Positions 54,731 through 63,500 of a stretch of DNA of 64,000 nt are shown piece after piece (position 1 is the stretch's first letter; each line of letters starts with the position of its first letter). A program made the position numbers and the translations under genes. The notes beneath the pieces were generated by a model that made no database searches, was not told where the DNA came from, and was given only the letters and a program-made list of their open reading frames with translations. Source of the stretch: Linum tenue. Lineage: Eukaryota; Streptophyta; Magnoliopsida; Malpighiales; Linaceae. The stretch is from assembly GCA_946122785.1 (NCBI GenBank), contig CAMGYJ010000002.1, positions 25,270,492-25,334,491 on the forward strand, read 5' to 3'.

Positions 54731-55214
54731 TATGGGCCCCCAAGCCCATGATCACTAAAGGCCCATTAGACATACAAACCCAACCCGGAGGCGGTCTTCC
54801 TTAGCACGATGGAAACCACCCGACATGTATTCAACGGAAACATGTCAGGCGCCCGACAACAGGCATGTACGGCGTCCTGACAAACCCAATACGGACACTG
54901 ACCAAAGTACGAATCTGACCATGCATTTAATTGAGGCCAGAGGCGCCCCTAGGTTGCCTGACAATGCATCAGTTGTCCTCACTCCTATGCTTAAATACCC
55001 ATCAATGGATCACATTTATGGTAACTTCCAACTACTCCATTCTCTCTCTTATTTACTATTCTCTCAATCCTCTCTCTAACTTAGGCATCGGAGGAGGTCC
55101 CAGGATCCCCCTGAGGACCTTTCTTGCAGGGATTCGGAGACCGCCTTTGACCATCGAAGTCGCTTGAGGCCTTCGGGACTCACAAAACCGCTTGGTACGA
55201 TCCAAGCACAAACA
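54731..55214 (+). repeat. Tat 3' LTR, altered
   Basis: It matches the 5' LTR from tatgggccccc onward. The first 22-26 bases (TGTTGGGCTAATC...) have been replaced by unrelated sequence, and an 8-bp gap near 54990 removes most of the TATA box present at 46395. The end AAGCACAAACA and the flanking TTTCT are intact. Confidence 0.8.
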
Positions 55215-55219
55215 TTTCT

Positions 55220-55349
55220 CACCCACCAAGATCAGACCTAGCTGCTCAGAACCATGCAAATAGTAGGGATCTGCCATAGGATCAACAGCAAGCTGAGGCT
55301 GTGCATTTGCAGCAGCAGCAGCTGGATCTGCTTGAACATTGTCGGCCAT
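55220..55349 (-). pseudogene. copia gag N-terminus, cut off by the nested element
   Basis: It starts MADNVQADPAAA, with an alanine-rich run, then DPYYLHGSEQLGLILVGE, the usual N-terminal gag word of plant copia elements. The frame runs into the TTTCT duplication. It resumes in frame on the far side of the nested element at 46104, in the word TTTNYNDWSQAML. Confidence 0.85.
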
Positions 55350-55375
55350 GTTTGTGGCGGCTAGGGTTTAGAAGG

Positions 55376-55387
55376 GCTCTGATACCA
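55376..55387 (-). other. copia primer-binding site, initiator tRNA-Met type
   Basis: In element sense TGGTATCAGAGC directly after the 5' LTR, complementary to the 3' end of initiator tRNA-Met. Confidence 0.9.
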
Positions 55388-55751
55388 TAATAACGCTTTG
55401 TTTGGAAAACCCTAAAACCCTAGGTTCTTCTCATTTCACTCTTCAGCTTATATAGCTGAGTAGGACAGTACATAGTTCAGCAGTAACTTACAATTCAAGA
55501 AAGAAGACAAAACGTAGGGAAAAAGAAAGTACAGGCCGAAAATGGTAAAATATTGAAATAAGATCAGGTACTGATTGGCACTTTGCCAGTAACGACGTCA
55601 CTCCACGAACGTTTGTTTAACTCTGCTGATGGTGGAACGGCGTCGCTTTGAATCATCTCCTTCCCTCTTGTAGACGACTCTGCTCCATTATTGACCGTTA
55701 GAGATTTGAATTGCAGCGGCATCGGTGAAAATCTTCCGTTTTCCCCTAATA
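55388..55751 (-). repeat. copia 5' LTR (right copy)
   Basis: A 364-bp direct repeat of 41410-41776, followed by the GGACA duplication and then the F-box start codon at 55765. Confidence 0.9.
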
Positions 55752-55764
55752 GGACATGATAATC

Positions 55765-56015
55765 ATGGCGGTCTCAATTCGCCTAGATCCGACCCCCAGA
55801 ATCTACCCAGAGGCCGACCCATCATGCTGCTCCGCCGCCGGGATCGACCACTTCCACCGCCTCCCGGACTCCCTCCTCATCCTCGTCTTTAAACAAATTT
55901 ATATTTCTGCCACCCGACTCCCTCATCCTCGTTTATGGTAGCCTAGTTCGGTGCTTGTTTGCTTCCCATAAAGCTTCTCGTCGGTTCAATCCCCCTGCTT
56001 GTCCCCTTCTCGGTA
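55765..56015 (+). pseudogene. F-box protein gene, 5' fragment, broken
   Basis: It starts MAVSIRLDPTPRIYPEAD. An F-box begins at about residue 28 (IDHFHRLPDSLLILVF). After that the frame leaves the family: a short stretch repeats the preceding DNA (cccgactccctcatcctcg against cccggactccctcctcatcc) and ends at a TAG near 55939. Further on, another frame reads LVRCLFASHKASRRFN, like the second half of an F-box, so a local insertion/duplication of about 50 bases shifted the gene. Nothing resembling the rest of an F-box protein follows beyond 56015. F-box proteins are substrate receptors of SCF ubiquitin ligases. The copia element sits eight bases upstream of the ATG. Confidence 0.65.
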
Positions 56016-56224
56016 AGGCAATATAATAGATGTTGGAGAACAGTGATACTCAGATTCGATTAACATGAATGGAACATTGCATGATTAAGTTATGGAAGCA
56101 AATGTTGAAGTTAACATACAAATTAGATGTTTACCCTTTTCAATTCACAGGAATCTCTACCAAACCTAGATTTCGAATCGGGGAGAAAGAGTAGGCTAAT
56201 TGCAGTAAAATTCCAAATGAGTAC

Positions 56225-56530
56225 ACGTAGGAAAGTTTTACATTGGTGAAAGTTATTAAATAATTAATTTTATTAAATAATAAATATGATGAAGACAAAA
56301 TAAGTGGAATGATGAGGTAAAAAATAAATATTAATTTTTGAATTTCCAGTAAACGGTCAAACTTTATAGTTGATTGTCACGTAGAACAAATTTAACAGAG
56401 TCTAACGGCTGGTGATGAATTGTGAAAAGATTCGTAAAGTTAGTGGCGAATAAGAAAGGAAAGTGATTCCAGTGGCAAACGTGAAAAGATTTATATAATT
56501 TGGATGACTAAACATGTAATTTAGTCCTTT
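56225..56530 (-). repeat. dispersed repeat, inverted copy of 40137-40350
   Basis: Complementary to 40137-40350 over most of its length (tatagttgattgtcacgtag, agtctaacggctggtgatg, cgaataagaaaggaaagtga). Together the two frame the F-box locus and its nested insertions. Confidence 0.7.
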
Positions 56531-56585
56531 TTTCTCAAACAACAATTTGCACCCTAATTTACACCCCTTCTAACTTATTCCCGCC

Positions 56586-56786
56586 GCCAAAGGTCACATA
56601 GCCTGGTGGTAAGGGAGGAGGACTGGTGACCATAAGGTCCCAGGTTCGATCCTCACCGCCACCATGGTGTTCCCGGAGGCATCCCGCTATCACCTGGACC
56701 GTCGGCGGAGGTCCCGGGGTTTAACCTCACTACGGCATCACAAAATGTGGTGACCGTGGAGGGTGTTCCTCGTTATCAAAAAAAAA
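56586..56786 (+). mobile_element. tRNA-derived SINE
   Basis: About 200 bp. The A box region tagcctggtggtaaggg and B box ggttcgatcc form an RNA polymerase III promoter. A unique body follows, then a run of A. A perfect 14-bp target duplication aacttattcccgcc flanks it (56572-56585 and 56787-56800). The exact duplication suggests a fairly recent LINE-driven insertion. Confidence 0.9.
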
Positions 56787-57129
56787 AACTTATTCCCGCC
56801 TCGAATTTGCAGCCTTCTTGTTACCAAACCGAGCGACAATGTGCAGTTGGATGAAGGATTATTACTGGATTAGAGTGCATTTGCATCCCGTTGCCCTAAA
56901 GAACAAAACAAAGCATGCGAATCGTTTTTATATTATTGAAATCACGAATCTCAGTGAGGCGTGAATTTGACCGGTCCTTTTCTTCTTGATCGAATTGACA
57001 GTGGGACTCGGAGAGTAAAAAGACAAATCCGCTTTTTGTATTTTAGCTCGGAAAAGGCCACTTCTTGACTGCTATTTAACTTTTTGTTTGAGTGAAAGTG
57101 TGAATCACAATTCACCAGTCCTTCCATTG

Positions 57130-58179
57130 CAATTTGCATCATTATTATCATCATTTACTTTACCCAGATGTCTTCCATGAAGGCGACCCTGCTATCTACC
57201 CACACGTGACAACGTTTCCTCCAGCCCAAGCTCTTCTTACCTATCCTATCAACCGCTCCACCTCCCACGACATCTCTGTTTCTTCTCAACCATTTTCTCG
57301 AGGAAGAAAACAGGGGTTTCTGATCCTTGGTGGGTTTTGTTCCATTTTCTCTGCTTCCTTGGGGTCCGATTCATCTATGATCATCTGCTGCTGCTCTAGT
57401 CAACCATTTTGGTTTGTGGGTAAGCCTCCTCTTGAAGAAATATCTGATCTTTCCCCCCTTCTTTTTATGGTTTCTGCAGTGTAGATGGTGTTGTTTGATA
57501 GTCGGCTGTCCCTTCGCTTTCAGTGTTATTGTTAGTGGAATGGGTTGTCAAATTCGTGTATGGTTATTGATCATTGGTGAAGCCAATGGCCCTTTCCTAG
57601 ATCTAATCATTTGGTTTAGACTTGTGGCTGCTTTTTTTTTTTTTTTTTTTTTTGTGGCGTTTTCATATTTCTGATCATTATCAAGTTTTGGAGATCTGCT
57701 GCAGAATGGGGGTTTCCATTTTGGGTGTTTTTGTTCTGATCGTTACAATTAATGGGTACAGTCAAGATTCCTGACCAAATGTATTGTAATCCTAACTCCT
57801 TCCTGATGAAATATATTCCCAGTACCTGATGATATTGATTGACAAGTAGCTGGAGCTACCTTATGGTCCTTTCTTCAGTTTGGCTGTTTGAGGTTACCCC
57901 ATAGCCATAAGTAGTTCATCTGCTGCTTGTGCAGCCTCATTTAGGTGCCGTACTTATCAAATTCCTTATGCAGAGTTACTCAGATGCACTATGTATGTCT
58001 CTTTCAACTTAGGAGTTAGGAGTAATATATTGGAGAAGATAAGCTCTTGCATGAGACATGTGCACTGAACTGAAATCACTGTTTACTAATTGTTGCAGCT
58101 GGGGTTTGAGCCTGTACATTCCTAGCTGAATTAGATTTCAGTCTGGGAGCTTTATTCTCGTTCCAGAGTGAGAATCTGA
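57130..58179 (+). promoter_or_regulatory. 5' UTR with an intron, upstream of the 58180 ORF
   Basis: A donor GTGG|GTAAGCC (intron start 57420) and an acceptor TTGTTGCAG|CTGG (exon start 58099) bracket a 679-bp intron in the leader. It contains a T run at 57632-57654. Predicted from consensus only. Confidence 0.45.
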
Positions 58180-58680
58180 ATGCACCACAAAATGGTACCG
58201 AAACTAGAAGCCATCAAAGGTGGTGGGGGATCCATTAAGGTTGGAGCTACTGGAACAATCAGTGCCCTCATGACAAGGGAGCTTGAGTCCGCCAAATCTT
58301 CTCCGCAAACATCAAGTCCTCGAGCTCTTAAGCTTCGAACCGCTTCTGTTTCAGTTCCATGCAGTGTTAGCACCACTCCTAGAAGGCTACAGGCAAAAAA
58401 GCCTATGGATGAAGCAAGTACCAGTGGCAGCAGAACCCCTGAGACATTGAGGAAGGCTAAACAACAAGCGAAAGGAAGCCATCGAGTGCCGATGCTTGGC
58501 TCAGATAATTTGACTCTGGAGAGAACTCCTGTTAGAGAGAAGAGGAGCAATAAGAAGGTGATTAACCTAGTTGAAGTTGTGGACATCAAATGTGGTAGCC
58601 CTGATGGAACATGGGCGACCCCTCTAACAAGCAAACTCAAGAAGCTTGGTTTCTCAAAGCTATCCGAGAGTGTCGCCTAG
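58180..58680 (+). CDS. small basic Ser/Thr-rich protein, function unknown
   Basis: A 166-codon open frame. The start could be ATG at 58180 or at 58192 (MVPKLEAIKGGGG), and the second looks like the start of a conserved N-terminus. The middle is rich in Ser, Thr, Lys and Arg (TTPRRLQAKK; REKRSNKK) and probably disordered. The C-terminus is denser and looks conserved (VVDIKCGSPDGTWATPLTSK, then LGFSKLSESVA). No signal peptide, membrane span or named domain is seen. I do not recognise the family. The leader intron and codon use support a real gene. The full-length LINE begins about 430 bases downstream, close to or inside its 3' UTR. Confidence 0.65.
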   Translation: MHHKMVPKLEAIKGGGGSIKVGATGTISALMTRELESAKSSPQTSSPRALKLRTASVSVPCSVSTTPRRLQAKKPMDEASTSGSRTPETLRKAKQQAKGSHRVPMLGSDNLTLERTPVREKRSNKKVINLVEVVDIKCGSPDGTWATPLTSKLKKLGFSKLSESVA

Positions 58681-59114
58681 GGAGCTTGTAACTTCTTGGT
58701 TTTGGTTTCCAGGTTCTTGTAGTTGAACCCAGAAGTGATTTTTGTCTGATACATCAACCATCGAACATATACTCGGCAGTAGCCGGCTGCCTCCTTTCTT
58801 TTTCTTCTTTCTTGTTTGTACCACTGATCTGGATTGACTGGTACCAGCAGCAGCCGTCCCAGCAGCACTAGACTGATCCTTGTCCGGGCTTTCTCGGCTG
58901 CTTGATTGAAGCTGGCTTAGATACCTGATTTCCTGCAGTATCAGGGACCTAATAGTCCCTTTGGCCGATTTCTACCGGATCTTTTGCAGCCATGTCTTCA
59001 TAAAGCATCTCTCGCTCCAGTGCTGGACTCGTAGGTGTTTCTTTCTTGGTCGAAGAGGGTTTGGAGTTGAAGATGGAAAGAAGTGGTCTAGGAAACTTGT
59101 AATGTGAAGTTTAG
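58681..59114 (+). other. 3' flank of the 58180 gene
   Basis: Probable 3' UTR and downstream DNA, ending in the left copy of the LINE target duplication aatgtgaagtttag (59101-59114). No other gene seen. Confidence 0.5.
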
Positions 59115-59204
59115 GAACTTTTTTTAGAATGAATCACTCGACATATCACATTAAACACAGGTAGACAACTTAAGATTCATTCATTAGGGTAAAATTCTAC
59201 GTAA

Positions 59205-59355
59205 AAGAGGGTTCGCCGTCTCTCTCTCTCTCTCTCTCTCTCTAGCTAGGGTTCGCCGTCTCGTCGTCTCCGGCGGCTGAGAGGCTGCCTCCGGTGGTTG
59301 GATTCGGCTTGCTGGTTCGTCTTCGACGGTTGTCCCTGCTGCTCGGGCTTCGAGG
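59205..59355 (+). promoter_or_regulatory. LINE 5' UTR with (CT)n tract
   Basis: The word agggttcgccgtctc occurs twice, at 59206 and 59247, around a (CT)n run of about 23 bases (59218-59242). Plant LINE promoters are internal, so this is the likely promoter region. The duplicated word may be two monomers of a short 5' repeat. Confidence 0.5.
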
Positions 59356-60507
59356 ATGAGTATTCCGAGTCATTCGTGGGCGGAGCTTTTCGGGATTGCG
59401 GAGGAAAATCGGCTGGTGTATGTGGAGCCTGAAATCGTCGATGGAGGCTTGCGTATCCCGGCGGAGTTGGAAGAGGAGGGCATAGCGAGGTGGAAGCATT
59501 GTCTTGTTGGTCAATTTCTCTCCTCTTCTCCACACATCCGGCAAGTTCAGTCTTGGGCGAATCGGCTCTGGGGGAAGAAGGGGTCAATTAGGGTTTCCTG
59601 GTTGGGGGATCGCCTTTTGCTCTTCCAATTTCCCACAGCGGAGACTGCGCACTGGGTTTTCTCTAGCGGTCCCTGGCATCTGAAGAATGATATGTGCTAC
59701 TTGAGGAAATGGGAGCCAGGGATTCGGGCTGAGCAACCGAAGCAAACGATTCCAATTTGGGTAAGGTTCCTCGATCTTCCTCTTGAACACAGTACTGGTC
59801 GTATTCTCACTCGCCTGGCGAGTATGATTGGCAGGCCGCTGTGGTTTGATAAGTCGACTCGTCTGGGGCAGAGGTTGGGGTATCCTAGAGTTTGTGTCGA
59901 GATGGAGATTGGCTCAGTGTTTCCGGATTCCTTGAGGCTTGTTCCTGATAGGAGACCTGCTTATAATGTGACCATTGAGTTCTGTAATAAGCCTGATGTC
60001 TGTACTAAGTGCTGCCAGTTTGGGCATGATTGTTCGAAGGTGACTATACAGGAAGAACAGCAATCTCAGGGGGTTCAGGGTGTGGTGTGCAGTGAGGCAG
60101 AGGAGATTCGGGGGGAGGCTGAGGTTGGCAGTGTTCCACTAGAGCAAGAAGGTGCTGATGCTGGTCTCCAGCCAGAACTGGTTGTTTCGGGTGAAGCAGT
60201 TCCTGCTCAGGAAGGATTGCAACTGGCGGTGGATAATCTGGTTACATCGCTAACAGTGAATGCTGGAACTTGGCAGGGCTGTGAGCTGCCTTCTGAGGGT
60301 GATTTTCACAAAGCCATTGAAGGTGTTGAGGTAACTCAGGGTTCATTTGGGGTTCTGTCGTCTCTGGCTCAGTTTTCAGTGGGGGAAGTCATTGTTTCTC
60401 CTCACAAGGACCCAATTCATTTCCCTGAATTGGGAAGAGATGGTTTAAACAAGAAGAAGGGTAAGCCTGGTCGGCCTCCGAAAGGGGCAAAACATTCCTC
60501 CAAGTAA
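59356..60507 (+). CDS. LINE ORF1 protein (DUF4283, zinc knuckle-like)
   Basis: 383 residues. A DUF4283 domain spans about residues 45-190 (WKHCLVGQFL; AHWVFSSGPWHLKNDMCYLR; IPIWVRFLDLPLEHST). A short cysteine cluster CTKCCQFGHDC follows near residue 216, with the spacing CX2CX4HXC instead of the usual CX2CX4HX4C. The last third is acidic with a basic, Pro/Lys-rich end (KKKGKPGRPPKGAKHSSK). In relatives ORF1 binds element RNA and acts as a chaperone in the ribonucleoprotein. Its TAA shares a base with the ORF2 ATG (TAATG at 60505-60509). Confidence 0.88.
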   Translation: MSIPSHSWAELFGIAEENRLVYVEPEIVDGGLRIPAELEEEGIARWKHCLVGQFLSSSPHIRQVQSWANRLWGKKGSIRVSWLGDRLLLFQFPTAETAHWVFSSGPWHLKNDMCYLRKWEPGIRAEQPKQTIPIWVRFLDLPLEHSTGRILTRLASMIGRPLWFDKSTRLGQRLGYPRVCVEMEIGSVFPDSLRLVPDRRPAYNVTIEFCNKPDVCTKCCQFGHDCSKVTIQEEQQSQGVQGVVCSEAEEIRGEAEVGSVPLEQEGADAGLQPELVVSGEAVPAQEGLQLAVDNLVTSLTVNAGTWQGCELPSEGDFHKAIEGVEVTQGSFGVLSSLAQFSVGEVIVSPHKDPIHFPELGRDGLNKKKGKPGRPPKGAKHSSK

Positions 60508-63500
60508 TGAATGTTCTTGTCTGGAACATGCGGGGGTTTAATAACCCTGCTAAACAAGATAGTATAAGAGAAGCTGTAAATAGATATAGAGTAGACATTG
60601 TTGCTGTTTTGGAGTCTAGAGTTAGTCCAGAAAAGGTGAAGAAAGTCGTAGATGGAAAATTCCCAGGATGGGAGCACAAAGAAACATACTCTTTAACAGG
60701 AGTTGGGAGAATCTGGTTACTTTGGAAGAAGGATCTCAGGTTCAGTGTGGTTGACAGTGGAAGCAATTTCATCCATGGAATTCTGCAGGAGGGTTCCCCA
60801 ACTCAACTCACTTTTCTTTATGGTTCAAATGATGTGGGGGAAAGGAGGCAGACCTATAGGGAGATTGCTGGTAGAGTGAATCTCTCCATTCCTTGGATGG
60901 TGGCTGGCGATTTTAATGCAATTTTAGATAGCTCAGAAAGCTCTAATCAAGCAAGTTTAGGGGAAAGTACTCAGGACTTCAAACACTGGATTGAAGATCT
61001 TGAGCTGATTGATCATAAGGTTTTGGGGCCTTGGTTCACTTGGTCAAACAAGCAGTCAGAGTCTCCAATTGCCAAGAGGCTGGATAGGGTCCTTGTCACT
61101 GAGGGTTGGATGGCAGCCTGTCCAAGAAGCTCAGTCACAGTTCTTATGCCTGGCTTGTCTGATCACTGTGGATTACTTGTCAAAATGGACTCTGCAGTTC
61201 AGTCCTTGCCCAAGCCATTTAAGTATTTTAGCTTCTGGAAATTGCACCCTCAGTATGAAGATTTGGTGAATGAAGGTTGGCTCTGTTCTACTACTGGAAC
61301 AGCAATGGCAAGGTTGTACCAGAAACTACGGAGTATCAAGGGTGTCCTGAAGAACCTAAATAAGGAACAATTCTCTGAGATCCATGATAGGGTTAAGAAG
61401 GCCAAAGCAGAGTTAGAGTTTGCTCAGCAAGAAGTGTTGGAGCGCCCTGCCTCTTCCACTTTTCAAGCTGAGAAGAGGTGTATGGTCCAACTTCTTGCTT
61501 TGCAGAAGGCAGAGGAGAGTTACTTGCGCCAGAAGTCAAAGCAGCAGTGGATAACAAAGGGGGATACAAACTCTAAGTTCTTTCACAGCATGGTTAAAAC
61601 TAGGCAAGCTAGGAACTCTATTAAGCAGCTGGTCACAGGGGAAGGAGAGATTCTGGAAGATATTGAAGAAATTGGGCTGGAAGCAGTGAATTTCTACAAA
61701 CAACTCTTAGGGGCAGAAGATCCAAATCTGAAGCGAGTCTCGGTTGGTACCCTAGGCAGGCTACTTAAGTTTCATCTGGAGGGTGATGGTGAGGATTTAT
61801 GTGCTCAGGTTACAGGGGATGAAGTTAAAAGGGTGGTTATGAAGATGAAGGGAGGGAAAGCCCCAGGGCCAGATGGTTTCCCTGCAGAGTTCTTTCAATT
61901 ACATTGGAACCTGGTAGGGGAGCTTCTTATCTCGGCTGTCCAGGTTTTTTTTCGAACTAGCACTCTGCGCAAAGAGGTAAACTCTACTATCTTGGCTCTT
62001 ATCCCAAAAGTCCCAAATGCTAACACCATGAAAAACTTTAGACCCATTTCCTGCTATAACTTTGTTTACAAATGCATATCCAAGATCCTGGCCAACAGAA
62101 TCAAAACTGTCTTACCCCAACTAATTAGTCCCAACCAATCTGCCTTCATCCAGGGGCGACTAATTACAGATAATATTGTGTTAGCTCATGAGATGGTTAA
62201 ATGGTATAATAGGAAGAATGTTTCCCCCAGATGTGCCTTAAAGATCGATATAATGAAGGCTTTTGATAGTGTTGATTGGGATTTTTTACTCTGTACACTA
62301 ACTGCCATGGGTATCCCTAGCAAATTTGTGAATTGGGTGAGGGGCTGTTTGGTGTCAACAGGCTTTTCTGTTTGTATTAATGGAGGGCTCACTGGTTTCT
62401 TCCCAGCTAGAAAAGGGTTGAGGCAGGGGTGCCCACTTTCACCCTATCTGTTTACTGTCAGCATGGAGGTCCTTACTTGTATGCTAGATAGAGCTGCTGC
62501 TAGGAATTTCCTGCCTTTCCATCCTCAGTGTAAGAGAATCAGCCTAACACACCTGTGCTTCGCTGATGACTTGCTGATTTTCACTAAGGGGAATGTGAAT
62601 GCAGTTTCTGTGGTTGCTGATGTTTTGGCCAAGTTTTATTCCATCTCTGGGTTAAAGTGTAATCAGAGCAAGAGCGAGATCTTTAGTGCAGGGATCTCTG
62701 CAACTATGAGAGAGGAGCTGGTTCAATGCTCAGGGTTCCAAGCTGGGAGTTTGCCTGTTAGATACCTCGGTTTGCCACTTACTGCTGGGAAGTTGTCAGC
62801 TGCTGACTGTAAGAATCTGGTTGATCGAATTGGGAAGCGTATTATGGGATGGCAGCCAAAATTGTTGACATATGCTGGGAAGTTTGAATTGGTGGTTTCT
62901 GTTCTGGCAAGTATGGCGCAGTACTGGATGCAGGTCATCTTATTGCCTAAGAAGGTTATCAGGGAAGTTGAAAGATTATGCTCCCAGTTTCTCTGGGGTG
63001 ATTTTGAGAGAAAGAAGCGAGCAAAGGTTTCTTGGAAAACGGTAGCATTACCTAGAAGTGAAGGTGGAATGGGGTTTAAGGATCTCTATTCTTGGAATAA
63101 AGCGTGCCTCGTAAGGCATATCTGGGGGATTCTCTCTGGTTTGGACACTTTTTGGATTGCCTGGATAAAGGAGTATCGACTCCGAAATCTCAGTATTTGG
63201 GAGGTAAGTACAGGGGGGTCTTGGGTTTGGAATAAAATTCTGAAGTTGCGAAGTGAGATTGCAGGGAAGTTGTGCTTAACTGATAGAGGAGTTGAATGGG
63301 ACGGGGAAGTGATGGATAGGTTCAAGGTTAGCAGGGTCTGGCATAGTATTAGACCTAGGGGGGAGGAAGTAGATTGGTCGACACTTGTATGGAAAGGAGG
63401 CATCCCAAAGAACTCAACACTCACCTGGCTGATATTGCTAGGGCGTATCCATACAATGGATAGGGTGAAACTCTGGAACTCTGCAGTGGTTGGTATGTGC

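Larger units (their letters stand above)
46105..55214 (+). mobile_element. Tat-type Ty3/gypsy retrotransposon nested in copia gag
   Basis: A 9.1-kb element with target duplication TTTCT at 46100-46104 and 55215-55219. Removing the insertion and one duplication restores the copia gag frame, which confirms both borders. It reads on the plus strand: 5' LTR, tRNA-Lys primer site, gag, protease, RT, RNase H, a second RNase H, integrase, then an antisense coding region and the 3' LTR. Two RNase H domains and an extra ORF after pol are hallmarks of the Tat lineage. LTR identity is about 96% by eye. Confidence 0.9.
41410..55751 (-). mobile_element. Ty1/copia LTR retrotransposon, interrupted
   Basis: A 14.3-kb span that includes a 9.1-kb nested element. 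LTRs of 367 bp (41410-41776) and 364 bp (55388-55751), with target duplication GGACA at 41405-41409 and 55752-55756. It reads on the minus strand. The primer site is 55376-55387 and the polypurine tract 41777-41791. The LTRs differ at about 24 sites plus a 3-bp indel by eye (about 93% identity), making it the oldest of the three LTR elements here. LTR termini are TATTAG or TATCAG rather than the usual TG. It lies in the leader of the F-box gene. Confidence 0.9.

Noticed and set aside
55765..55941. Working small F-box protein
   Set aside because: The F-box breaks off half-way at a local duplication, and its second half continues in another frame.
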